Below are positions 32,392 through 41,036 of a DNA stretch of 64,000 bases, one piece after another. Within the stretch, counting starts at the first letter, position 1. Every line of letters begins with the position of its first letter. The position numbers were made by a program, and so were the translations under genes. The stretch is from Pseudorhizobium pelagicum. GTDB taxonomy: Bacteria > Pseudomonadota > Alphaproteobacteria > Rhizobiales > Rhizobiaceae. The stretch lies in assembly GCA_000722615.1 (NCBI GenBank), contig JOKI01000003.1, positions 120,891 through 184,890 on the forward strand. The letters are read 5' to 3'. The notes under the pieces were generated by a model. That model was not told the DNA's origin. It was given only the letters and a program-made list of their open reading frames with translations, and did not search any database.

Positions 32392-34076
32392 CGCAAGCCT
32401 CGCCCCCCTTCAGCGTCCTTCCGGGCAAGGCCGCGGGGCCGGTGCTGGCCACTTCCGAGCCGCTGAGTTTCTGGGGCGGGGTCTCGCCCGACGACGGTCG
32501 GATCATCGATGTCCACCATCCGCTGCACGGAGAATGCCTGACGGGCACCGTGCTGGTGATGCCTTCGAGCCGCGGGTCGTGCAGCGGCTCCGGCGTGCTT
32601 CTGGACCTGGTGCTGACCGGTCGCGCACCGGTGGCGCTCGTCTTTCGTGAGGACGAGGACGTGCTGACGCTGGGCGCGCTGGTGGCAAACGAGATGTTCG
32701 GCAGGCTGCTGCCGGTGGTGCGGCTTCCGGCGGACTTGTTTGCTGCTGTGTCGGGCGCTGCACAGGTCACCATTACGCAGGATGCCATCGAAGCCGACGG
32801 GCTCACCATTCCGCTGGCACCACCGCCGATGGCAGATCTCGAACTCACTGACGCCGATCGCGGCATGCTGGAGGGCGCAGAAGAGCCGGCGGCCCAGCAG
32901 GCGATGCGGATCATCTGTGCGGTGGCGGTGCAGCAGGGCGCAAGCCACCTTCTCGATGTTACCCGGGCGCATATCGACGGCTGCATCTATGCCAGCCCTG
33001 CCAACCTCGTCTTCGCGCAGAAGGTCGCGGCGCTCGGCGCGCAGGTGCGCATCCCCACGACCATGAACGCGATTTCCGTCGATCTTGCGAACTGGGCGGC
33101 GCAGGGCGTGCCGGCAGAGTTCGGCGCGCCGGCGGCCAGACTGGCCGAGGCCTATGTGGCAATGGGCTGTCGTCCGACGTTCACCTGTTCGCCCTACCTG
33201 CTGGCGGCCGCGCCGGTTGCCGGCGAGTTGATCGCCTGGTCGGAATCGAACGCCGTCATCTTCGCCAATTCCGTGCTTGGCGCACGGACGCCGAAGCATG
33301 CGGATTTCCTGGATCTCTGCATGGCCATCACGGGACGCGCGCCGGCCGCGGGCGTCTATCTCGACGACAACCGGCGGCCTGGCCGGATCATCGATGTTGC
33401 GCTGCCGGACAGGATCGACGATGCCTTCTGGCCGCTCGTCGGCTATGTCGCCGGCCAGCTGTCGCCGGACCGTATCCCGCTGTTGCGCGGTCTTGCTGCC
33501 GCACGTCCATCGCCGGATGACCTCAAGGCCTTGTGCGCCGCCTTCGGGACGACGTCTGCCGCGCCGATGCTGCATATCGAAGGGGTGACGCCGGAAGCGG
33601 AGCTGTCACAAGCCGACGATGCCGATTATGCGGTCATCAACCAAAGTGCATTGCAGGAGGCGTGGGCGCATCTTCATGCCGGCCCCGAGCAGGTGGACCT
33701 CGTCGCCATCGGCAGTCCGCATGCGTCGCTGGGAGAGTGTCGCGCTTTCGCGGATGCGCTGGCCGGGCGCAGCCGCCATCCGGATGTGGCCGTGATCATC
33801 ACGGCGGGCCGCGACGTAATTGCCGCCGCGGGCGAGGATGGCACCTTGGCGCGCCTTCAGGATGCGGGCGTGCGCGTGCTCCAGGATCTCTGCTGGTGCA
33901 CGATCAGCGAGCCAGTGTTTCCCCCTTCGGCGCGAACGGTGATGACCAATTCCGGAAAATACGCCCATTATGGTCCCGGTCTCAGCGGCCGCAGCGTGCG
34001 CCTCGGCAGCTTCGCCGACTGCGCCGAAGCTGCGACGACCGGGCGAACACGGGCAAGGGAGAGCGTCCATGCGTAG
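32388..34076 (+). CDS. lhpI: Aconitase X, probable cis-3-hydroxy-L-proline dehydratase (fused small + large subunits)
   Basis: 562 residues with two parts. N-terminal ~10-130 is the DUF126 swivelling small subunit ([20 protein letters not shown]). C-terminal ~150-550 is the DUF521 large subunit, with [46 protein letters not shown] and [13 protein letters not shown]. In several bacteria and archaea these are separate proteins; here one chain carries both. Characterised fused bacterial members dehydrate cis-3-hydroxy-L-proline using a [2Fe-2S] cluster; the Cys residues in TCSPYL and LCWC are candidate ligands. The position inside the hydroxyproline operon supports this over mevalonate 5-phosphate dehydratase. 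The gene is coupled at both ends by overlaps. Confidence 0.82.
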   Translation: MTQASPPFSVLPGKAAGPVLATSEPLSFWGGVSPDDGRIIDVHHPLHGECLTGTVLVMPSSRGSCSGSGVLLDLVLTGRAPVALVFREDEDVLTLGALVANEMFGRLLPVVRLPADLFAAVSGAAQVTITQDAIEADGLTIPLAPPPMADLELTDADRGMLEGAEEPAAQQAMRIICAVAVQQGASHLLDVTRAHIDGCIYASPANLVFAQKVAALGAQVRIPTTMNAISVDLANWAAQGVPAEFGAPAARLAEAYVAMGCRPTFTCSPYLLAAAPVAGELIAWSESNAVIFANSVLGARTPKHADFLDLCMAITGRAPAAGVYLDDNRRPGRIIDVALPDRIDDAFWPLVGYVAGQLSPDRIPLLRGLAAARPSPDDLKALCAAFGTTSAAPMLHIEGVTPEAELSQADDADYAVINQSALQEAWAHLHAGPEQVDLVAIGSPHASLGECRAFADALAGRSRHPDVAVIITAGRDVIAAAGEDGTLARLQDAGVRVLQDLCWCTISEPVFPPSARTVMTNSGKYAHYGPGLSGRSVRLGSFADCAEAATTGRTRARESVHA

Positions 34077-35100
34077 CAGCAAGGTCATCCATGTGGTCTC
34101 GTGCCATGCCGAAGGCGAGGTCGGCGATGTCATCGTCGGCGGCGTCGCGCCGCCGCCCGGCGAGACGCTCTGGGAGCAGCGCAGCCATATCGCGACCGAC
34201 CAGTCGCTTCGCAACTTCATGCTGAACGAGCCGCGCGGTGGCGTGTTCCGGCACGTCAATCTGCTCGTTCCGCCCAAGGACCCGCGTGCGACCATGGGCT
34301 TCATCATCATGGAGCCGGAAGACACGCCGCCGATGTCCGGCTCCAACTCCATCTGCGTAGCCACCGTGCTGCTCGACAGCGGGATCGTGCCGATGGTCGA
34401 GCCCGAGACGCGGATGGTGCTGGAAGCGCCGGGTGGTCTTGTCGAGGTGGTCGCCCACTGCCGCAACGGCAAGGCCGAGCGCATCGCCGTCACCAACGTC
34501 CCGTCGTTTGCCGACAAGCTCGATGTGGCCCTGGAGGTCGAAGGGCTCGGCACCATCACCGTCGACACGGCCTATGGCGGCGACAGTTTCGTCATCACCG
34601 ACGCGCGTTCGCTCGGCTTCGCACTGACGCCGGACGAGGCGCGCGAACTGGCGGAAACGGGGATCAGGATCACCAAGGCGGCCAACGAGCAGATCGGCTT
34701 CTCGCATCCGCTGAACCCCGACTGGGACCACATCTCCTTCTGTCAGCTGACGCTTCCCGTCGAGACAAAGGATGGGGCGCTGCACGGCCGCAACACGGTG
34801 GTGATCCAGCCGGCCAAGCTCGACCGCTCGCCGACCGGCACCGGCTGCTCCGCCCGCATGGCCATCCTGCATGCGCGCGGGCAGATTGCAGTCGGCCGGC
34901 GCTTCGTCGGCCACTCCATCATCGGCTCCACGTTCGAGTGCAGCATCCTGTCGGAGACCTCGGTTGCAGGACGACCAGCGATCGTGCCGCAGATCTCGGG
35001 CCGCGCCTGGATCACCGGAACCCATCAATACATGCTGGACCCCGCCGACCCCTGGCCGGACGGCTACCGCCTCGCCGACACCTGGCCCCGCAAGCTCTAG
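34069..35100 (+). CDS. Proline racemase-fold protein related to trans-3-hydroxy-L-proline dehydratase, Ser/Thr active site
   Basis: 343 residues, same fold as the epimerase two genes upstream but clearly diverged. At the two catalytic positions it has S90 ([12 protein letters not shown]) and T256 ([13 protein letters not shown]). Thr at the second site is the mark of trans-3-hydroxy-L-proline dehydratases, which normally keep Cys at the first. The expected reaction would be dehydration to pyrroline-2-carboxylate, but Ser in place of Cys makes the mechanism uncertain; a Cys (C260) lies close to T256. The ATG lies inside the end of the aconitase-X gene (8-bp overlap). It is the last gene of the cluster. 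Confidence 0.72.
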   Translation: MRSSKVIHVVSCHAEGEVGDVIVGGVAPPPGETLWEQRSHIATDQSLRNFMLNEPRGGVFRHVNLLVPPKDPRATMGFIIMEPEDTPPMSGSNSICVATVLLDSGIVPMVEPETRMVLEAPGGLVEVVAHCRNGKAERIAVTNVPSFADKLDVALEVEGLGTITVDTAYGGDSFVITDARSLGFALTPDEARELAETGIRITKAANEQIGFSHPLNPDWDHISFCQLTLPVETKDGALHGRNTVVIQPAKLDRSPTGTGCSARMAILHARGQIAVGRRFVGHSIIGSTFECSILSETSVAGRPAIVPQISGRAWITGTHQYMLDPADPWPDGYRLADTWPRKL

Positions 35101-35285
35101 CCTGGGCTGCTCAGACAAGCCTGTCGGCAGTCGGCCAGCCGATGCATCGTATCTTTCATCAAAAACCTTGGAACTCCGGCCAGCCGGTTTGGTTAGCCCT
35201 GTGTGTCCTAAACGGGGCCAAATAAGGGCTCCTCTGGCCGCACCTGCGGCAGGCACGATTTGCAGAACCAGAATGGGAGAAGCGG

Positions 35286-35819
35286 ATGAGACGACTAGTC
35301 GAAGCCGCAGTCTTGTCGGCTGCGATACTATCGCCAGCGGTTGCGCAGGAGGCGACCATCAGCCCCGATGTTGCGAGAGCGGCATTCATCGACCCGGATG
35401 GAAACTCCATCGGAACCGCCACGATCCAGGAAACACCCCACGGCCTGCTTATCCAGGGCAAAGTGGCCAACCTGCCCGCCGGCCCGCACGGCTTTCACGT
35501 GCATGAGACCGGCACATGCGACGCCGAAGGCGGGTTCCAGTCCGCCGGTGGGCACTATGCCCCGGGCGACAACGATCATGGCTTCATGATCGACGAGGGC
35601 CCCCACGCCGGCGACATGGCCAACCAGACCGTTGGAGCCGACGGCACCATGGTCTTCGAAGTCTTCAACGAGAACCTTCGACTGACAGAAGGCGATGCGT
35701 CTGTGCTGGACGACGACGGATCGGCCATCGTGATCCATGCCATGGCTGACGACTACCGGAGCCAGCCTTCGGGCAATTCCGGCGATCGGATCGCTTGCGC
35801 GGTCATCGAACAGCGCTGA
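35286..35819 (+). CDS. sodC: Periplasmic Cu,Zn superoxide dismutase
   Basis: 177 residues. Sec signal peptide about residues 1-20 (ends SPAVAQ). The Cu/Zn ligands are visible: HVH in GPHGFHVHETGTCD, bridging His in SAGGHYAPG, further His in DHGFMI and GPHAGDMAN (with the Asp ligand), and the last Cu His in AIVIHAMADDY. The disulfide pair is C in GTCD and C in RIACAVI. It converts periplasmic superoxide to H2O2. GGAGAAG precedes the ATG. It is first of a run of exported-protein genes on the plus strand. Confidence 0.92.
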   Translation: MRRLVEAAVLSAAILSPAVAQEATISPDVARAAFIDPDGNSIGTATIQETPHGLLIQGKVANLPAGPHGFHVHETGTCDAEGGFQSAGGHYAPGDNDHGFMIDEGPHAGDMANQTVGADGTMVFEVFNENLRLTEGDASVLDDDGSAIVIHAMADDYRSQPSGNSGDRIACAVIEQR

Positions 35820-35931
35820 TTGCGTCCTAGGACGCCTGAACTGACGTGAATTAATCTGAAGCAGGGATCGGCGAGCACACGTTCGCCGGAGCGGCCTTCT
35901 GCACCCTGCTTCCTGAAAAAGGAGAACGGAC

Positions 35932-37332
35932 ATGAGAAAACTAGAGACAGCGCTCGCGTTGATTCTTGCCGCCTCGGTGTCGCCGACGATTGCGAGCGCC
36001 CAGACCGCAAGCACCGCTGCCACGGGAGGCTCTGATGAAGTGCGCCGCCTCGGCGACAATGCTTTTTCCCGCTGGGATAGCAACAGCAACAACCGCCTCG
36101 AGGGCGACGAATTCACCGGTGGCCTTCACGAGCTTTGGAGTGGGCAGGACGGCCAACTGAACGAGCAGGCCTTCGACAGCAACTGGAACAACTGGTTTAC
36201 CGCCGACGCACCGGACTTCGCCGAGCTCGACGAGGACGGCAACGACCTGTTGTCCCATGAAGAGCTCCGCGTTGCGTTGAGCGATTCCGATCTGCGCGGC
36301 GACTGGCAGGGCGCGGATGACGGTTACCTGACGCCGGAGGAATTCCGGACCGGCCTCACCACCGTGAGTGACCGTGACCGCAGCGGCACCCTGGATCAGC
36401 AGGAAACCGAGCAGCTGGTCGCTGTCGTCAGTGTTCTGGTGCCGGACGACACCAACACGGCAGCCACGGGTCAGCAGAACACCGACATGAACCGGCAGAC
36501 TGCGGGCACGAACCAGCAGGCTGGGACAGGTCAGCAAACCGCAGCCGTCGAATCGGGCAATGCCGGCACATCGGCTACGGCCAGTCAGTCCGCTTCCAAC
36601 GTCGAGGTCGGGGAGATCATCTCGCTTAACGAGTGGGATGCTGAAGGCCTGTACCAGTCTGCCTGGAGCGCGGAAGCTCTCTTCGACCGTCAGGTCTTCG
36701 GCGAAAACGGCGAGGAAATCGGTGAGGTCGAGGATCTGATCGTCGGCTCCAATGGCGAACTTCTGGCGCTGATCGCGGAAGTCGGCGGCTTCTGGGACAT
36801 TGGCGACACGCACGTCAGCGTGCCGTGGGACCAGGTGGCCTTCCGTCAGGACGGTTCGGTCACGCTTCCGGTGACTGAGGATAACGCGGACGACTTCAGT
36901 GTCCTCTCCATTCCAACCCAGGAACAGGTTTCTGAGAACGTGGTCTCGAACCTCGATGACGAAGAACTGGGGCCGCGTGCATGGCGCGCATCCGAGCTGA
37001 TTGGCGATATCGCCCGCATTCGCGGCGACGAGGGCAACACCGCGGGTCAGCAGACAGGGCAGGCGCAGGATGGCACTGCCGTCTCGCCAAACCGTCAGAC
37101 GGCCTACCAGGGCTATGGCTATGTCAATGACCTGGTGTTCGACAACGGCAGGATCGTTGCCGCAGTGGTCGATCGCGACGCCGGCTACGGAACACGGGGA
37201 CGCTTTGCCTATCCGTTCTATGGCTACGGCTATGGCTGGGCTCCCGGCAGCCGGTACTACGACATGCCTTACAGCCGCGGCGAGGCAACGGCGATCGAGC
37301 CGTTCGATGAAGATCGCCTCAACGAAGGTTGA
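35932..37332 (+). CDS. Exported EF-hand plus tandem PRC-barrel protein
   Basis: 466 residues. Signal peptide 1-23 (ends TIASAQ). Three canonical EF-hand loops start at D49 (DSNSNNRLEGDE), D100 (DEDGNDLLSHEE) and D147 (DRDRSGTLDQQE); a degenerate one (GADDGYLTPEE) lies between. A Gln/Thr/Asn-rich linker (~175-222) follows. Two PRC-barrel-like segments come next (~245-320, VFGENGEEIGEVEDLIVG; and ~350-450, SELIGDIARIRG then YVNDLVFDNGRIVAAV), the second interrupted by a Gln-rich insert. The C-terminus is Gly/Tyr-rich (FYGYGYGWAPGS). Calcium binding is expected; the function is unknown. Neighbours are other exported proteins. Confidence 0.82.
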   Translation: MRKLETALALILAASVSPTIASAQTASTAATGGSDEVRRLGDNAFSRWDSNSNNRLEGDEFTGGLHELWSGQDGQLNEQAFDSNWNNWFTADAPDFAELDEDGNDLLSHEELRVALSDSDLRGDWQGADDGYLTPEEFRTGLTTVSDRDRSGTLDQQETEQLVAVVSVLVPDDTNTAATGQQNTDMNRQTAGTNQQAGTGQQTAAVESGNAGTSATASQSASNVEVGEIISLNEWDAEGLYQSAWSAEALFDRQVFGENGEEIGEVEDLIVGSNGELLALIAEVGGFWDIGDTHVSVPWDQVAFRQDGSVTLPVTEDNADDFSVLSIPTQEQVSENVVSNLDDEELGPRAWRASELIGDIARIRGDEGNTAGQQTGQAQDGTAVSPNRQTAYQGYGYVNDLVFDNGRIVAAVVDRDAGYGTRGRFAYPFYGYGYGWAPGSRYYDMPYSRGEATAIEPFDEDRLNEG

Positions 37333-37457
37333 TCGAAAGCCCGGCCGCCTCAAGGGAGGCGGTCAGGGCAGGGACCGGCGGTATCTGCTGCCGGTCCGAC
37401 TGGGGAGGTCACACGACCTTACTCAATGTTAGTCATCATCAAGGAAGGAGAGACCCC

Positions 37458-37832
37458 ATGAAAACCATCGCAATGACAATGGCATTCGGCCTTCTCGCCG
37501 CTCCCGCATTCGCCCAGACGAGCGGCGGGTCCAGCAGTGATGAAACCGAAGGCCAGACCGACCAGTCGACGCAGGCCGGCTCCTCCACCAGCCAGATGTC
37601 CGCGGCGTCGCAGGAGAAGGTTCGCGAGCAACTGACGGAGGCTGGCTTCCAACAGGTCGAGATCCTGGACGCTTCCTACCTCGTGCGTGCGCAGACCGAA
37701 GAGGGCAACACCGTCCTCATGGTCATCGACCCGCCGATGGGCGACATGGGCAGCGGCGGCTCGACCTCCGGCTCCGGCTCGACCAACGGATCGACCAACG
37801 GATCGACTGACGGCTCTGCTGAGGAAGACTAG
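37458..37832 (+). CDS. Small exported hypothetical protein with Gly/Ser/Thr repeat tail
   Basis: 124 residues, unrecognised. A signal peptide (1-20, ends APAFAQ) and a Ser/Gln/Thr-rich acidic stretch are followed by a compact ~45-residue segment (EKVREQLTEAGFQQVEILDA then SYLVRAQTEEGNTVLMVIDP) that looks like a small alpha/beta PepSY- or BON-like fold. The tail is G-S-T-N repeats ending acidic. AAGGAAGGAG precedes the ATG. The middle segment resembles domains in other rhizobial periplasmic proteins that end in MVIDPP. No function can be assigned. Confidence 0.7.
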   Translation: MKTIAMTMAFGLLAAPAFAQTSGGSSSDETEGQTDQSTQAGSSTSQMSAASQEKVREQLTEAGFQQVEILDASYLVRAQTEEGNTVLMVIDPPMGDMGSGGSTSGSGSTNGSTNGSTDGSAEED

Positions 37833-37934
37833 GAATCCGCAAGGGCATTTCGCCCTCTTCGGGACGCGGCGGCAGCTTGCCGGTCGCGTCCTTCCACGTT
37901 CTAGGCCATGTCGGCCGCCCGCCGGGAGATCCAA

Positions 37935-38870
37935 ATGCGCAAGGCTGCCTTGTTTCCGATCGTTCTTCTCTTCGTGATGATAAGCACTGCTTCCGGTTTC
38001 GGACAGGACGGCGATCTGGCGATGCTGCGTGCCGAAGCGCTTGAAGAGGTCAATGAGGACCGACGGGCGCAGGATCTTGAACCCCTGGCGCTCGGCGAAG
38101 ATCTCAATGAAGCAGCGCTGGCGCACGCTAACGATATGATCGAGCGAGACTACTACGCCCATTCCTCTCCGGACGGAAACGATGTCCAGGATCGCTACAT
38201 AGCGGCAGGCGGAAGCCGTTGGGAGCTCGTGGCAGAGAATATCTCCCGCTGCGAGAACTGCATGCAGACGCCTGACGTGGCGACCGTCGAGAGGCTGCAG
38301 CGGGGCTGGATGGACAGTCCGGGACATCGGGAAAACATTCTCAGGCCGGGTCTTTCGCGCTTCGGCTTTGCCGTGGTCGTACATCCTCAGCAGGGTCTCT
38401 ACGCCGTGCAGACCTTTGCCGGTCCCGGAACCCCTCGCGGAACTGGCAGCGAGCCGACAGAACTGCTGGCGATGGATCGGCAGCTATCGGTCGCTCTCGA
38501 CGCGATCAACGAGCTCAGGCAGGAGGCCGGGGTGCCGACGCTGTCTGCCTCGCAAGCTCTCACCGATATCGCCCGCCGGCTCATTCCCGCGGATGTTCCG
38601 GATCCGGACAAGCTTCCCCGACTGAATTCGGTGGCCTCCGATCTGGATCGCAGCCGCTGGGAGGAGATTGTCACCATCGTCGGAGCCTGCGGTGGTTGTG
38701 GCCCGGAGCCTGCGCGCAGCGATGTAAGAGCCTTCGTTGATGATTGGACAAATCAGCAGGTCTACCGCGAAAGCCTGCTGGGCTCTGGGGCCAGCCACCT
38801 CGGCTTTGCCCTGAGGGCCAACGGAGAGGGCAAGAAAGTGGCGGTGGCCGTGCTTGGCTCCGCACGGTAG
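37935..38870 (+). CDS. Exported CAP/SCP-domain protein with a degenerate second CAP copy
   Basis: About 311 residues with a signal peptide (ends TASGFG). First CAP domain (~20-155): NEAALAHANDMIERDYYAHS and SPGHRENILRPGLSRFGFAV carry the usual His residues. The second half repeats the layout: AINELRQEAGVPTLSASQAL matches EVNEDRRAQDLEPLALGEDL. VDDWTNQQVYRESLL then GSGASHLGFAL matches LQRGWMDSPGHRENILRPGL, but without the His residues. Each copy also has a CxxC (SRCENC and GACGGC) before that block. An upstream ATG exists; the one used has GGGAG 7 bases before it. CAP proteins are secreted with varied binding or protease-like roles; function here unknown. Confidence 0.8.
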   Translation: MRKAALFPIVLLFVMISTASGFGQDGDLAMLRAEALEEVNEDRRAQDLEPLALGEDLNEAALAHANDMIERDYYAHSSPDGNDVQDRYIAAGGSRWELVAENISRCENCMQTPDVATVERLQRGWMDSPGHRENILRPGLSRFGFAVVVHPQQGLYAVQTFAGPGTPRGTGSEPTELLAMDRQLSVALDAINELRQEAGVPTLSASQALTDIARRLIPADVPDPDKLPRLNSVASDLDRSRWEEIVTIVGACGGCGPEPARSDVRAFVDDWTNQQVYRESLLGSGASHLGFALRANGEGKKVAVAVLGSAR

Positions 38871-38933
38871 CCTTCGGAACGGCGCTCTGGAACCGCTCTC
38901 CTGTCAGCGGGTTGTATCGAAAAGGAGATCCGC

Positions 38934-39572
38934 ATGAAGAACCTATTGATCCTGTCGTTGTCGGCGTCCGTCGTCTTGTTGCCCGGAGCCGCTTTTTCGC
39001 AATCGGCATGTCAGACGCGGGCCTGCGAGATGCCGCTCGAGGTGCTGGTGGCGCAGAACGAGGCAGCTCCGGATGCCGCCGCGCAGGAACCGGCCGTGCC
39101 CGCGGAAGATGCGGAAGGCGGCGACGGATGGCTGGATCGCGCCAGACGCGCCGTGGGAGAGGCAGGCCGCGAGATCGGCGAGGCCGCAACCGCGACAGGA
39201 CGCTCTGCTTCGGAATATCTTTCCGACAATCCCGACCTCAATCGCGAAGTCATCGAGTTTGGGCAGAATCTGGGAGTTCCCGGCTTTGAAGCCAGTCCTG
39301 CTCGGGGCTCCGTCCTCGACGTGACCGCAACGACGGATGGCGAGTTGCAGATCGTAGCGGCCGGCTTGCCGGGCAGCCAGGAGGTTCGGCTGGGTTGGCT
39401 TGAGGACGGCCGCTTCGTCGAGCTCCAGAAGCTCTCGAGCGATGACAATGGCCGAGTCGAGACGGCCATCGCGATCCCTGCGGCTCTTCCCGACAACGAG
39501 GAAGTAAGGCTGGCGATCGAGACGACGGACCAGCGACTTCGCCTGGCCTCGGATCTCGTCAAGCTGCCTTGA
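38934..39572 (+). CDS. Exported hypothetical protein
   Basis: 212 residues, not recognised. Signal peptide 1-22 (LLPGAAFSQ), then a short Cys pair (SACQTRACEMP). An Ala/Glu/Pro-rich linker is followed by an amphipathic helix (WLDRARRAVGEAGREIGEAA) and a C-terminal beta-rich domain (~110-212) with EVRLGWLEDGRFVELQKLSS and EEVRLAIETTDQRLRLAS. The last part resembles a beta-sandwich adhesion or Ig-like module in overall pattern only. AAAAGGAG precedes the ATG. It follows the CAP protein by 63 bp and probably shares its transcript. Confidence 0.7.
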   Translation: MKNLLILSLSASVVLLPGAAFSQSACQTRACEMPLEVLVAQNEAAPDAAAQEPAVPAEDAEGGDGWLDRARRAVGEAGREIGEAATATGRSASEYLSDNPDLNREVIEFGQNLGVPGFEASPARGSVLDVTATTDGELQIVAAGLPGSQEVRLGWLEDGRFVELQKLSSDDNGRVETAIAIPAALPDNEEVRLAIETTDQRLRLASDLVKLP

Positions 39573-39649
39573 CCGCAGCGCTGCCGCCACTCCTTCCTGC
39601 ACCATCTGTTGAGCATCGTAGCCAAACCCAAAGGTAACCGGAGACGACA

Positions 39650-40654
39650 GTGAATCGACCAGCCTCCAAGCCCGTCGTGGTGATAACAGGTGCATCAGCA
39701 GGTGTCGGCCGTGCCGTGGCGCAGGTGTTTGCTCGAAAAGGGTGGCGCGTGGCTCTGGTGGCGCGTGGCTTGGCGCGTCTGGAGGCGACCGCCGAGGATG
39801 TGCGCAGACTGGGCGGTGAGGCGCTCGTCTTCCCTGCGGATGTCGCGGATGCCGATGCCGTCAATGATGTTGCCGACAAGGTGCAGGCCGCCTGGGGCGG
39901 CATCGATGTCTGGATCAACAATGCCATGGTGACCGTCTTCGGGCCGGTATCCTCGATCAAGCCGGATGAGTTCAGGCGGGTGACGGATGTCACCTATCTC
40001 GGGCAGGTGCATGGGACGCAGGCTGCCTTGCGGCACATGCGGACGCAGGGGCGCGGCACGATCGTCTGCGTCGGTTCGGCTCTCAGCTACCGCTCGATCC
40101 CCTTGCAGTCAGCCTATTGCGGGGCGAAGGCGGCTGTCCGTGGCTTCGTGGATGCGCTCCGCTCCGAACTGATCCACGACGGTTCGCCGATCCGGCTGTC
40201 GATGGTCCACCTGCCGGCGGTCAACACGCCACAGTTCGACTGGGCGCGCTGCAAGGTCGAACGGCAACCGCGGCCCGTGGCGCCGGTGTTCGAGCCCGAA
40301 GCCGTAGCGGCACAGATCTACAAGGGCTGCTTGACCGCACCCCGCGAACTCTGGATCGGCAGGCCGACGGTGAAGACGATCATCGGTGGCCTTCTCGTGC
40401 CGGCACTGGCGGATCGTTTGGCTGCATCCCAGGCCTACGAGGGGCAGATGGACCGTATCCCGCACAACCCCTCTCGCAAGGATAACCTCTTCGAGCCGGT
40501 GGAGCTCGACGTGGCCGCCCGGGGACGATTTGCCGGGGAGTCCCTGCCTGCAGTCGGCGCCATCTCGGGTACAGCGGCCCGCGTGCTGATCGCAGGAGTC
40601 GGCATCGCGGCAGTGGCGGCCCTGGCTGTGGCACGGCGGCAGTTGCGTCGATAG
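39650..40654 (+). CDS. SDR family oxidoreductase with C-terminal membrane segment
   Basis: 334 residues, longer than a classical SDR. The N-terminal SDR core has TGASAGVGRAVA, INNAMVTVFG, Ser in CVGSALSYRSIP and Tyr-x3-Lys in YCGAKAAVRG. A ~60-residue extension follows, ending in a hydrophobic helix (VLIAGVGIAAVAALAVA) with positive charges after it, suggesting an inner-membrane tail anchor. The start is GTG after GGAGACGACA. This tailed SDR type is common in Rhizobiales, often near stress-response genes; the substrate is unknown. It is the last gene of the plus-strand group that starts with sodC. Confidence 0.8.
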   Translation: MNRPASKPVVVITGASAGVGRAVAQVFARKGWRVALVARGLARLEATAEDVRRLGGEALVFPADVADADAVNDVADKVQAAWGGIDVWINNAMVTVFGPVSSIKPDEFRRVTDVTYLGQVHGTQAALRHMRTQGRGTIVCVGSALSYRSIPLQSAYCGAKAAVRGFVDALRSELIHDGSPIRLSMVHLPAVNTPQFDWARCKVERQPRPVAPVFEPEAVAAQIYKGCLTAPRELWIGRPTVKTIIGGLLVPALADRLAASQAYEGQMDRIPHNPSRKDNLFEPVELDVAARGRFAGESLPAVGAISGTAARVLIAGVGIAAVAALAVARRQLRR

Positions 40655-41036
40655 CGCGGGCCGGCGATCGAAACGGATCCAGTGGCGGTGATCGGCAGAT
40701 CGTTGCACATTCTTAACCGCTTAAGCCGTTTTTTGGGTACGTTGTTTTGGCAATTGGCCCCTTGTGGGACGAATTTTCCATGGACATCGTAGTTCTCTTG
40801 GGTTAGGTAGACAACACAGTCGCTGCTGGCCGCCTCTGACCCATTCGTCGTGGCGGCAACAGTTTCGTGGCTTATACTCAGCCTCGTCGCTCTCGGGACA
40901 TCTTTCGAGGGCGTCCTTGTTGTTGTGGCCTATGCCGCAAAACTCCGGGGAGCTGACCATCTTCTTGGTGCAATACTGCGCCAATGATCACCGTCGATGG
41001 AGGTTTGCCTTGCCGTGGCGCAAGGCAGAAAAAAAT
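40655..41036. other. Long intergenic region before proV
   Basis: About 380 bases without a supportable gene and with visibly lower GC than the flanks. It contains an interrupted palindrome AACCGCTTAAGCCGTT followed by TTTTTT (40715-40736), a possible terminator for the SDR gene. The rest should hold the promoter of the proVWX operon. The long frame entering from here into proV has no initiation signal until the TTG at 41010. I do not recognise a riboswitch or small RNA. Confidence 0.5.

Noticed and set aside
33606..34568. Minus-strand 320-codon frame across the aconitase-X / racemase-fold junction
   Set aside because: It crosses two well-supported plus-strand genes and has Ser/Thr/Arg-rich shadow composition.
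37765..37820. Short tandem repeats near the end of the small exported protein, checked as CRISPR or VNTR
   Set aside because: They are in-frame Gly-Ser-Thr-Asn codon repeats of a low-complexity tail, with no spacer structure.
40721..40984. 87-codon minus-strand frame in the proV upstream gap
   Set aside because: No SD, many Cys/Arg, no recognisable domain; more likely chance in non-coding DNA.
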